A stretch of DNA of 64,000 bases from Hemicordylus capensis. Lineage: Eukaryota > Chordata > Lepidosauria > Squamata > Cordylidae. Within the stretch, counting starts at the first letter, position 1; each line of letters opens with the position of its first letter. Positions 33,481 through 46,400 of this stretch are shown in pieces. The notes under the pieces are model-generated. The model saw nothing but the letters and a program-made list of their open reading frames with translations. It ran no database searches and was not told the origin of the DNA. The stretch spans positions 22,595,501-22,659,500 of the forward strand of contig NC_069669.1 in assembly GCF_027244095.1 (NCBI RefSeq), in the 5' to 3' direction. The translations under genes and the position numbers were made by a program.

Positions 33481-34299
33481 GCCGGCCTCCATGGCCACTT
33501 AATTTATAGGATTCTAACCGCACTTCTCTGCCGGTGGATAGATGCAGCTGAAGAGAAGGTGTTTCACTTGGGGCAGGCAGAGGAAATCAGAGAGAGGGAG
33601 GGGGAGAGACTGCTGAGTCTTTTTAACAGGGGGTGACTAGCAGTGACACATCCCTGAGGAAAGGTTACTACTAGGCTGGCCTGGTTCACACAACCAATGT
33701 GCTGCTGAATGTCAGGCAGAGTTGGGAGGAGGAGGAGGAGGAGGAAGCATGCACACTCCCGGAGAAAAGCCCAGTTGAAGGACCGGGAAGTGACCAGGTG
33801 TGAGGTGCAATGGTGGTTCAGATTACCAGTGTCGGCTGCCCGTGCTGACCGACTGTGACTGATTCCTTGACTGGGATTTTCACCACTCCCATGACTGCCT
33901 GTCAGGAGCACAAACTCCTCCTCCTCCTCCTCCTCCGCCCAACTTTCAGTGGCACTTTGAGCATGAAGGCCAACCCACTCTTTGGGTCTCTGGGGCATGA
34001 TTCATAGTTGTGCTGCCTGTTTGGGTGGGTATTTGCTTCCACCAGGCTCCCCTCGCATATGGGAGAGAAAGGTGCCAGAATTCCGTCCCCACCCCCAGTG
34101 CTCTCTCATGCAGACGAAACAAAAATGGTTATTATTATTTATTTAATTTACGTAGCGCCTGACTCCAAAGGCTACAAGAGGTTCACAAAAACAAAAACAA
34201 ACAAAACCAGCTATTAAAACAGGAATTAAAAAATTTAAACAGCAGTAAAAAAATTTAAACATTAAAGATTGCAAAAAGCAATCTTTGGGTGTGTGTGTC

Positions 34300-34640
34300 T
34301 TTTTTATTTATTTAACGTATTTCTATACCACCCAAAACCTACGTGTCTGGGCGGTTTACAAGATAAAAACAAAAGTAAAACATTAGTTAAAAAAAAAACA
34401 AGAAATCTAAAAACACGACAATTAATTTTTTTAAAACAATATTCTAAAACAACATTAAAAACAATCAAAACAGTATTAGTTAAAAGCCTGGGTGAACAGA
34501 TGCATCTTTAAAGACTTTTAAAAAATGGTCAGAGATGGGGAGGCTCTTCTTTCAGCAGGGACCGCATTATTCCAAAGCCTCGGGGCAGCAGCGGAGAAGG
34601 TCCGTCCCTGAGTAGCCACCAGACGAGCCAGTGGAAAATG
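34300..34640 (-). mobile_element. L2-type LINE 3' end
   Basis: Antisense of the 27010-27385 type: TTTATTTATTTAACG tail, GGGCGGTTTACAAG and the ORF2-end words GGACCGCATTATTCCAAAGCC. Confidence 0.65.
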
Positions 34641-34880
34641 CAGACGGATGGACCTCTCCTGAAGATCTTAATGGGCGGTGGGGTTCATGTCTTAGGGGCT
34701 CTTTTGAAGGCTGGTATAGATGTTAAACCACAAATGTCTATAGGGATTGCATTCTATAGCCCAGGAGCGACTACAGAGACATCCTGCTCCCAAGTTGCTG
34801 CCAGGCTTGCTGGTGGTGTATGGAAACAGACCTCTCTCAGTCTTAAGGTGCAGCTGGGATCGTGCAGAAGGCAGCACTCA
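34641..34880 (-). mobile_element. Second L2-type 3' fragment
   Basis: ATTGCATTCTATAGCCCAGGAG and similar words repeat the ORF2-end region of the previous copy. Confidence 0.45.
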
Positions 34881-35118
34881 CCAAATGTAGTGATGTTGCC
34901 CCGGATGCCGCCTCTTGAGTGATGAGAGGCACCTAACCAGAGCACCAGCACATCCCTTTGTTTCTGTTCCCTTCTCAGCACAGCCCCCGCTCACCTCCCT
35001 CTGCCTAATTTATATTCCAGCCCACTCGCTCGTCTGGATGCTTAAGGTCCAGCAGATAAACAGGTTATCTTCATCTCGGCATGCCTTGAACAATGACAAA
35101 AGCCAGTCGTGCACACGC

Positions 35119-37368
35119 TCACATCTTCGAAACTTGTTCCCATTCTTTCTTCCTTAATTCATTTCTTCTGATTTTCCCCGTGATTGTCTTTGGCAGCTCT
35201 GGAACAAACTCCATCTAGCAAAGCAAAAGGAACAGGAAGGGGGTCCCACTTCTGACACCATAACAACCACTATTTAGTAGGGTGTGACATGTCAGTGGCT
35301 GCAGGCCCAGAGTGTGTATCGTTTACACCACTGGGGTAGGCAACCTTGGCCCCGCAGCTCACAATCCCCATCCCTTCATCTCTCTTTCACAACCATTTCT
35401 CATCCCCTGTCAATACTTGCCTTCCTTGGATATTTGTAAGGTGCCGTCAGCTTCTTGACGTGTTCCTGCAATTCGTGGGTTAATACTTCTTTGTCTTGCA
35501 ATTCATAGCCTGGAGACAGGACCACAAAGGCCTTCACCACCTACAAAGCAAAGTTGACAGAAGCAAAGATGCTTATATACCAAAGCTGTAAAACTGTCAT
35601 GCTCGCCTAGAATGAATCCACTGGGCCTGAAACTTTCTAGTTGTCGCCAACAGTAAAAGCCCAGAAGCTTGCCCCATTCACATGACTTCACTTTCTTCTG
35701 CTAAAATCCCCAGGGTGTTTTTTTTAATGCCACTGAAAAAATAAAAGTGGCATTTGAAGAAAGACCCAAGTTAGAGAAGGGACTCCTGACTTTGTTCCTA
35801 ACTTTTGCTTTCTCACTACCTTCCGCCCCAAGCCCAGGCCCCAGGGAACACCTCCACACAGGGGTATGTGGCCACATTTCATGGCAGTTCCCTTCTGATT
35901 ACCTCTCCTCTGAGTGGATCTGGGCTGCTGACGGCTGCAGCTTCTGCTACCGCTGGGTGATCCAAAAGTGCACTTTCCACTTCAAATGGCCCAATGCGAT
36001 ACCTACGGAAGGGAAATAAACTCTGTCAACTGGATGGAAATTCACAGACTGTCAATGCAGGGAATTTTACGAGCTGGGCAAGGTGTCCTACCCACATGAG
36101 CATTGTCTCTTAAACTGGTCATCTATCTTGACAGTCAAGCAGGAAGAAGGGATAGGTTATGTCATTAGCATCACAGGAACATAGGAAGCTGCCATATACT
36201 GAGTCAGACCATTGATCCATCCAGCTCTGTATTGTCTACACACTAATTGGTAGCAGCTCTCCAAGGATTCAGGCAGGAGTCTTCTCCAGCCCTATCTGGA
36301 GATGTCTGCGGTTGAAACTGGGGCCTTCTCTGCCACTGAACTACAGCCCCATCCCCTAAGGGGAATTGCTTACAGCGGACACATTGAGTCACCCATCCAA
36401 ATGCAAACCAGGGATGATCCTGCTTAAAAAGGGGGGCCATTCATGTTCGCTGCTGCAAGACCAGCTCTCCTCCCTCCCAGTCTCTTGTCACTTGGAATGC
36501 CAGTATCCGAGACATTGGAGTTATGTCATGTGCAACGAGAAACAGTCACGTTTGCAAAGTTGGTTTCATGTACTGAAACAATCAGTAGCAAATTTGGTAT
36601 CATCTTTTTGAAATTTGTTTCTTTCCCCATTCAGTGGTTTACAGCTTAGGATGAGATTGACAATAATCTGGGAGATATTTAATGGAGGAGAGCTGGTCTG
36701 GTGGTAGCAAGCATGACTTGTCCCCTTAGCTAAGCAAGGTCTGCCTTGGTTGCATATGAAAGGGAGACTAGAAGTGTGAGCACTGTAAGAAATTCCCCTC
36801 AGGGGATGGAGCCGCCACTCTGGGAAGGGCAGAAGGTTCTTTCAAGTTCCCTCTCTGGCTTCTCCAAGATAGGACAAGATATATATATTTTTTAATAGGA
36901 CAAGATTTTTTTATTGAACCAACAAACTACCAAACCATACAGTACGTTGCCAAAGCACAATTATATACAAAGTGATTGTTTGTACATGATATATCTACAA
37001 AGATTTACACACAAGGATAGGGCTGAGAGAGATTCCTGCCTGCAACCTTGGAGAAGCCTCTGCCAGTCTTCCTAAATTGTGTTCACACAACCAGCTATAG
37101 TGACAGCCAATCAATAACCTAAAGTTGTTTGCAAATGTTGCCTTATCTCTGCCCACCCATCAATTTAAAAACAATCTTGCTTACTTATGCATTTCAGTAG
37201 GGCGTTCTTGGAAGATTTTATACCTGCTTTTAATCTCTGTTGTTGCTATGTTTTGAAGGGAAGTGATTTCTGCTTTTGTTGTCAAGGTCATTTTATTGAT
37301 TATTGTTTTTCCAGATAGTTACTGAGAACCCTGCCTTGAGGATCCCATCATGGGATATAAAGGCAAGA

Positions 37369-37445
<77 letters not shown>

Positions 37446-40400
37446 TTATATTTATATTTATATTTAATAAATAACATTAATGGGTTTGAAAGCACAAGCC
37501 TGAAACCCCCTTGGAAATGCAAAACTAGTTGTGTGGTTCTTTGGATCTTAACAGATTCCATTCTGAACCTCCAGTAAGAACTGCAGGTAACGTGAGAAAA
37601 AGGTGGTGTCTCTTTCTAAAGAAAAAGCCAAGTTAACTCGAGTTCAAATCCCCGTTCGGCCCTGAAACTCGCTGGGTGGCTCTGGGCCAGTCACTTCTCT
37701 CTCAGCCTAACCTACTTCACAGGGTTGTTGTGAGGAGTAACTTAAGCATGTAGTACACCGCTCTGGAATCCTTGGAGGAAGAGTGGGATAGAAATGTAAT
37801 AATAATAATAATAACAACAACAACTAATACTGCCTTGTGTTAGACCCCAAAAGGAAGCCCCAAACCCATTAAGCATTAACTAACCCTGAAGAATTAATGA
37901 TATCATCAGCTCTTGCAACAAACCAAATGTAGCCCTCTTGATCCATCATTCCTTTGTCCCCAGTAACATAAAATGACCCCCGTTCCACCGCAGCGGTTTT
38001 CTCTGGGTTATCCTAAAGAAAACATTTGAGAATAATAATTATCAGTAGGCACATTTTAACTGCCAACTCAGTTGTGCTTTGCACTGAAGAGGAATGACCC
38101 CCCCTAATATATGTTTATAATGATGTCTAAGCAACAGCTTCTTACTATGACACAGAGAGAGAAAAGTGTGGCATAGATAAACTCTGCCTTCAAGACAACA
38201 GGAATGATGAAACCTAGTTCATTTATAATGGACAAAATCCACACCCTAAGAGTTATGTCATTGGAGGCAGTAAATTTGAGCTCATTTTATTATTTAATAA
38301 TTCCCCACCAGATTCTACTTGGAAAAGGAGTGTTTGTTTATGTGACTAATCTGTGAGAAGAATTCCCCGATCATTTACAGGGGACAAAATCCATACCCTC
38401 TGAATCATTTCATCAGGGGCAGTAAATTTTTCACCAGATGTTACATGGAAAAGAAGGTCTGTTTCCATGACTAGTTCTGCGAGAAGGATTCCCCGAAGCT
38501 GTGGAACAGCTGTTGCACAACCATGTTGTGGGACAGTGGCTGCACAATTAGTCGACACCTTCTGTTAGTGCAAAGACTCGTTTCAAACAGACATTCCTGT
38601 CTTGGAGCAACATCTTTGTGCTGTGCCCTTACGCTTAGTGCTGAAGGACAGCAGCATTATGCGAGTGCAACGTTAGTCTGGAATGCAATCTGCTGATGCA
38701 GCGGAACCCGCAGCCTGTGCAACATCCTTGCCCAAGAGCCCCATGAGTCCAGAGGTTGGCCAATGTCTCTAATCTGAATGGGCCCATAGGAGGTCTTTGC
38801 AGCTGGCAGGGCTATGGCAGAACATATAATTCAGTGCATTCGCCCAGGGGTTCCCAACCTGTCGTACTCCAGATATTGCTGAACTACAACTCCCATCACC
38901 CCCAGTCACAGCTGGGGATGATGGGAGTTGTAGTTCAGCAACATCTGGAGTGCGCAGGTTGGAAACCCCGGCATTAGCCCCTAATAAAGGAAACTGAGAA
39001 AAGCAGGATTTGCTTTTCTCTCTCAATGAAAAATTGGGGTTCTTCAGGGCCAGAACTGGTTGCTTACTATGTAGTGGGAGAAAAGACCCAGGGGTCTTCT
39101 TGGCTTCACTCTGATGGCAATTTCCCCTTCTGTTCCAGGAGGCAGAATGTTTGCTGCTTCATCTATGATCTAGAAGCAGAGTAATGCATCATGAATCAAG
39201 TCTCATTCACTGTGGCACATCAAGGGTTCCCATTAAATTTCTATACATTTTAAAAATGGAATTTAACTAACCTGAACATCGTATCCAGGACACGCCTTTC
39301 CCATTGAACCAGGCTTAATCGCCATCCCTTTGCGAACAGCACAAATCACACCCTGTTTCAAAGGAAAGCATGATATCTTAGGGAAGCCACTCAAGCCCAT
39401 GCATGTTTACTCAGAAGCACACCCCACATATTTCAATAGGACTTACTCTCAAGTAAGTATGTGCAATTGCAGTTTTAAAATATATGCATGGTCAGAAATT
39501 TTGATAAAAGGTAGGGCTGTCACCCCATTAAAATAATCTTAATTATAAGAGGTTTAGTTGATTAACAACAGCTACTTCTTTGGCTGCCCCATAGCAAATT
39601 GTTCTCTGGGTGGCTCACAAATGAAGCAATAAAACAACAATTGAGTAAAACATACAAGTAAAACACATAAAACAATACGAGAGAATATAATACAAAATGA
39701 TTTTAAAACTTTTTAAACTCCCCTTTTAAAAGGCCTGGGTGAAGATAAAGGTCTAATAGATTAATTTATTAAATGTACATATGAGTAAAAACAATAGTAC
39801 GGAAGCAAGAAGCCTATTTTGTTTGAGGCAGTGCATGCATATAGAAGAGGCATTCTGCCTGAAACAGAAGTAAGAATGCTTCTTCCTTTGTTTTTAGGCC
39901 ATGCACTCCTGTGTTAAAGTAGACGTTATCTTGGAAGAGGCATTCTGTTCTACGAGAGAGACAAGAAGAACACCACCTTCTTTGTTTTTAGGTGATGAAC
40001 GTGTGTGAAGAGTCATCTGAAAAGAGGTATTCTCTCTTGTGTGTGTGAGAGAAGGGGGAAACAGATCTTAGATGACATCTGACAACTTCATATGTATATA
40101 TAATAATCATATACTGCTTTATCTGGTTTTCTTCAGCTTGTCTACTTTGTTATTGCTGGTGGGATGTTTCCTTCTTTAAAGAAGTGGTTTTGTGGCTGAA
40201 TCGTTGATGGAAAGTTGCTCTGAGGGTCCTATGATGCGGAAGGTATGGAATGGCAATGTTTCTATAAAACAAGTAAAACGTTAAGAGGCCGCTAAACATG
40301 CATTACACATGTGCACCTACTGTTTCTGTCTGCCCATAAATTTCATGGATGTTCAGCCCCGTCTGGCTTTTCCACTTCTGCATCACTTCAGGGTTGAGCG

Positions 40401-43400
40401 GTTCCCCTCCACTTAGGCAATACTGCAGGCTCATGAACTTGTAACTAAATGAGGATGGATAAAATGAGAGAGCACTGAAAGAAAGGGAGGCGAAAGTTCC
40501 GGGGTACATGAAGAGCACAGCACCAGCAGAATTGCCCAGCGCTGTCACCAAGCCTGAGGAGGCTGTTGGGAGCTTTTCTCCATGTGGGAAGAGCTAGGAC
40601 CTGATGACCAGCAGTCTGGACTTCATGGAATGGGGCTGGGTTTGTAAGCTACGATGGGGGGCTGGTTGCACCATCAGCCAGAAAGTATGTAGGAGCAACT
40701 GGAGGTTCATGGGGCATGGTGGGTGTGTCCAAATTCGCCTAAGTCTGGCTCCCAAACCGCACACCTGATATTGGCTCAACATTCTCCGCCCATTTGTGTT
40801 GGGCATTGGAAGTTGGGCGTTTGATGTTGAGCTGTTGGGTAGAGGACTCTGGAGCCAGACGGGCAGATTTGGGTGACATGCCCATCAGGAACAGTCACAA
40901 CCCAGGAGCCTCTGCTGCTTCCCTCCTACTTACTTTGTGGCAGATTGTGGGAACCCTAATCCTGTCTCAGCCTCATTGTGTGACTCCAGCTGGGGCCAAG
41001 AGGATGAGTCCAGACAGATCTACCTCCCTGCAGAAGCCGGTGTGGGTTTTTCTGCTGTGGGGCTCATGTCCTTTCCTCCTTTGCTGACATCCCTTTGCTC
41101 TTCTGTTGACAGATGCACTTGGCTTCAAATCCAGCACAGATTTAAGACTATAAGGACCTAATGGATAGGGAGTGAGCATTACGTGCTACCCAAGTTCATA
41201 TGCTGAACCACATGCTGAGTGGCAGAGCATCCACGTTGCATGAAGAAGGTCCCCGGTTCAGTCCCTGGCAGCATCTCCAGGTAGGGCTGGGAAGGATCTC
41301 TGCCTGAGACCTTGGAGAGCTGCTTCCAGTCAGTGGAGACAATCCTGAGCTGGATGGACCAAATGGCCATGGAATTTCTGAATGGCCATTGGCCATTCAG
41401 AAATTCCATGCGTTCCTATGGCCATTGGAGAGGAACCAGTGCATTTCAGTGGGCATTTCCTGTCATTCATTTTAGGGTGAGGCTGTAGCTCAGTGGAAGA
41501 GCATCTGCTTTGCATGCACAAGGCCCCAGGTTCAATCCCTGTCAGTATCCCCAGGTAGGGCGTAAACAATACTGAGCTAGATGGACCAATGGTCTGACTC
41601 GGTAGAAGGCAGCTTCCTATGTTCCTAACTATTTAACTACTTGTCGATGACATCACTAACAAAGGCCTATGCTGTAGGCTCATGGACATTGCAACCACCT
41701 TTAAATAAATTCTTTTTGCGTACCTGGTTAGATCATTTTGCACCAACATCCGGTACAAGGTCGGAGCGCCCATGAGAGTGGTGACAGGAAATCGAGAGAG
41801 AGTCTGGCATATGAGAAGAAGGGAAACAAAGGTTGCGCGTGAACTTCAGTTCTCCATCTTGGATTCCCTCATTAACAAAGTGGTGCATAAAGTGCTGAGC
41901 TTAACAATGGGGAGAGGGCTGTCTGCTGAAACATATCCTGACAAACCCCATGTCTCTGGCCCATTTGTTTCCCAAGACGACATCAGGAACCATTCTTTAC
42001 ACAGGGCTGCACAACTTTGGCCCTCCAGCTGTTGTGAGACTACAACTCCCATCATCCCTGACTATTGGCCACCCTGGCAGGGGATAAGGGGAGTTGTAGT
42101 CCAACAGGGCTGAAGTTGTGCAGCCCTTGCACTGGAGCATATTTAACAGGATCGGCAGCCCATCTTTGTTTAAACAGGAGGGTTTATTTTTTTGAGTGTT
42201 GGGCTACATGTACTTAGGGGATGCCAGCTCTCATCACGTAGGGCTACATCCGCTTTCAAAGCTTGTGCATGAACCACACCGATGGAACCAAACCGCTTCG
42301 CCCATTGAGCACCACGTTCCCTGTCTTGGATTCCCACACAAACAAATTTGATGCCTAAATGTGCTGGACTTGAGGGGAACCAGTGTCTTCTGGATCGTAT
42401 CCTGAATCAAGGAAAAGTGTTTGGCTGCAGAATCCCTTCCCCCCACTCCTATCTCAAATGTTGAGGACACACAGCAGTTCCTTCCTGGGAGTGCTCCCAG
42501 CTCTGGACCTTCTCCTGCCCAGCCTTTGATGGTACAGACAGTCAAAAACCGTCTCCTTGGCAGTAAGAAAAGCCGTAGGGCATGGCTAGGAAAGTGGGCA
42601 TTCCTGCTTCAGAATCAACATGAGAAGCAGCCCATAGACAAATCAAGGCTATGAACATATTATTTCTGCACACATAGGTAGCAACTGAGCACGCACACCC
42701 TGTCCTATCCTAGATGCCCATGGAGAGGTAACTACTAACTTAAAGATCATCAGCAGAACCACCCCTCTCTGCACAAAAAACATACAAAGGAAACAGGAGG
42801 CAATCTGTGCAAAAAGGGTAATCTCATCTTACATTTAGGATGGGTGTGCTTTCCACTTCCAGGAGTCTATGTACAAAGACGCAAGACCCAAAAACCCACG
42901 GGTCACAGATGGACCCCAAAGCAGCCACCACCCAGCCTGTATCTGCTGTACACCACATGATGTCGAGAGGTGTTAAATCCAGCCAGTATCTGATAAAACA
43001 GAGGAACGAAAATTGTGATAGGCAATTCACTTAGACAACAAATGACTAGGAAGCCATGCTCTATGGCGTGTGGAGTTTTATTATATATAAATGTGGACCA
43101 AAATGGTGCAGTATATTCCCTAGTGTGCATGTGCAACCTATGCCTGTGTCTGAGCATGGTGAATGTTTTAGGCACTTTCTCCCCTCAGAAGCAGAAGGGG
43201 TTGAAGGAATATTCAGCAAGCTGGGAAATTTTCTACTCTTTTTGTTCAAGCCCTCCTTCTTCCCTCCTTGCCACTGAGTTCAGTTGGCTCCTCCCACCTA
43301 GTTGTCTGTTAACTGTCCTCCAAGTCTGCGGACATTCTGCTCCGGTGGATTACACTGGGGCAGTTTGGAAGTTTCCCCCCACTTCAGACCTCTGTGAAAC

Positions 43401-46400
43401 CAGTTTATCTGTGGTTTACCCCAAGTCCGCTGGTCCCTTCCCCTCGCTTGCAGGTGCTCTGGCTATGCATCCATAAGGATAACAACTTGTGTAGCTCTTT
43501 CAGAAATGGATATGCCCCCATTATCCTCATGACAACTGTATGAGCCAAACTAACATGAGAGGATGTGACTGGCCCAAAGGGGACACAGTAGACCCCCCAC
43601 TCTAAATCCAACCCTCTAACCACTACACTGGTCCAACCCCAGCAGGGCCTGGTTGACTACCCTGCTTCCTGACAGTAGCAGCGGGGTAAGTCGGCCATTG
43701 GAACAGCAAGCCCCATCTCAGGAGAGAGAACAAGAGAATTCTTTGTGCTCACCAGCCACACAGAACTGCCACCAGTACCTTTTATTGACAAGGGGTCTGA
43801 GGCCTAGACTTCCTTGGGAAAGCTCAACCATCTTGGGTGAGCCTGTGGTTCCACTGGTGAAGTAAACCATCATGGCATCGAGAGCCTTTGTTTTCATGCA
43901 CAAATGATCAGCAGGTGCCTCTCTGTGAAGGGTAGAACATTAGGACACTTGAAGGAGGCGGGCTTGGTTAGGGATCACCCTAACCCATTGGGATCACCCA
44001 TTGGGATCACCCAGGGAGGTCCGTCTGCAGTTGCCATCAGCTCATCAGCAATGGACCTTCTCCGTTGCTGCCCCAAGGCTTTGGAATGCACTCTCTGTCA
44101 AAATAAGAGCCTCTCCATCTTTGATAACTTTTTAAAAGGCGGTCAGGACACATTTGTTCACCCAGGCCTTTAAGTAGACTCATAGCATTAAACATTGTTT
44201 TTAAATTTTAAATTGTTTTGATTCTTTAATTTTGTTTTTATTTCTGCGGTTTCACTGCACAACATCCAGAGACATGGTGTTTTGGGCAGTGTATAAATAT
44301 GTTAAATAAACAAACGAAAATTAAATTTAAACAATTAAAATAAAGTAGCGACAAGCACAAATTTGACTAAAGAGGTGAGACTCAAAAACACACATGACAT
44401 TCAACAAGGGCAGCCCCCCCCCCACTTGCTTTACATGGTTTTACACGTTTTGTGTAGTCACCTAATGAGACAGTGGGGAAGTCACTTGCCTAGGGAGCCA
44501 GAGGTTGCCAGTTCGAATCCCTGCTGGTCTGTTCCCCAGACTATGGGAAACACCCGTATTGGGCACCTCCTAGTGAGCAGGAGGAGGCCATGGGCAACCC
44601 CTCCTGTATTCTATCAAAGAAAGCCACAGGGCTCTGTGGGCGCCAGGAGTCAACGACACACTTTCCTTACATGTTTTGTGTAGAGTAGCCACCAAGGCTG
44701 CAATCTCTGAGGGGAAATGAGTATGGCGGAGGGACCGGAAGCCTTCCTTCTCTGCTTGTTTTCATGGCCCAGTTGGCCCCAAGCCGCTTTCTACCCCTGT
44801 GTGGCCGGAATGGGAACCCATACCTGGACTTGGGGCTGGCGTTGATTCCTCCCGCCTGACTGCTCTCGCTCCCACTCCTGGGCCACACTCCACAGGGCTC
44901 TTTGCAGGGCAGCCATATGGAAAAGAGGACAGACCTCTTCTCTTGTAAGAGATGCACAGAAGTGGGGATTTCAGCAGAGGAAAGACAAGCTACAGCTCTG
45001 AAATGCATGGCTACTGCAGCAGCTGGGGCTTTTTCGTTTGGAAAAAAGGTGACTGAGGGCAGACACAAGAGAGGTTTATAAAATTATGCATGGTGTGGCG
45101 GGAGAGAGATTGTTCTTCCTTTTTCACAGCACTAGAACCAGGGGTCGTTCCATGAAACAGACAGCCAGGAAATTTAGGACAGAGAAAATAACGGACTTTT
45201 CTACAGTGCATCATTAATCTATGGAACTTTCTGCCTGGGATGTAGAGATGGCCACCAGTTTGGCTAGCTTTAAGCAGGGCTTGGAGAACTTCATGGAGGA
45301 GAGGTCTAGCAACAGCTACTAGTTGGAGGGCTATAGGCCACCTCCAGCCTCAAAGGCAGGATGCCTCTGAGTACAAGTTGCAGGGGAGCCACAGCAGGAG
45401 AGAGGACCTGCCCTCAGCTCCTGCCTGTAGGCTTCCAGCGGCATCTGGTGGGCCACTGTGTGAAACAGGAGGCTGGACTAGATGGGCTTCCTTGGGCCTG
45501 ATCCAGCAGGGCTGTTCTTGTGAAATTCCCTCTTTGGTGCATCTCGTAAAGGTACAGCGGACCTGTCCTCGTCTCCATTGGGCAGCGCCGCCCCCCACCA
45601 ACTCCTCTGCTCTTGGGCCTCACAGCAGCTGGGAGGCACACCCATCGGAAGGCGACTCACTTAAAGAGCTCCTGGAAGTCCCGCCAGCCATCTCTCTTGC
45701 TGTCTGAGACCAGCAGTTTGTTGCGGAGGGAGCGACATTCAGCGGCCACAGAATCCACAGCAGGCGCCAGCACCTCCGTGGTGATGATGCACTTGGCTTG
45801 GGAAGCCTGGAGTCGGTACTGAATGTCTTTCGCCCTCAATTGCGACGTTCCAGGGATCAGGACGATTCCTAAAAGAGCAACAAAGGCAGGCAGGGGTGCA
45901 GTCCTCACTGCTTCTTGCCCTTCTTTCCCTGGATGCTTCCTTGGGACCGCAGGAGGGGGGCAGGCAGGGGGGGCCTCCTGCTTGGGACTGAGTTCCAGGG
46001 AGGGGCAGCAAGCGGTGTCAGGCCCCTTTCCCTCCATCAGCCCTGGGAGCACCTCCTCCTCCTCCTCCTCGGGTGCCTCTCACAAGCTGGGCTGGCCCCA
46101 GAATAGCTAGCTGAATGGAGCAAAGGGGCAGCAAAGAATGTTATGAGGGGAGTGGCCGGTTCGGTCTGGGCCATGCCAGGCCACACAGAGGCCCATTGCA
46201 CAGGTGAGGCGGCCTCCAGAATGGCCACCGTGCCTAGCGGGAAGGGCTGAAGAGCGGCCGATTTCTTAAATAAGGGAGGCTGTTGGGGAGAGGGTGAACC
46301 TCCGCAGTCGTCCCCCCCGCCGCCACCTCGGACAGCTCCTCCAGAGGGGGCAAGTGTGATAAATAAATGAATTAAAAAACATCAATTCGCAAACCTCCAG

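Noticed and set aside
36728-36790. 5S rRNA gene
   Set aside because: Only the promoter-like boxes match. The first third of 5S is absent and the sequence is followed by a SINE body.
41474-41545. tRNA-Ala(TGC)-like sequence with A and B boxes
   Set aside because: It continues into a shared 3' body found in many copies, and the stems are imperfect; it is the head of a SINE, not a tRNA gene. The same holds for the heads at 58425 and 63193.
45661-46052. Open frame extending exon 3 of gene C upstream into the intron
   Set aside because: The homologous exons in A and B start at the same AG acceptor (45868 here), and the extension has low-complexity intron composition.
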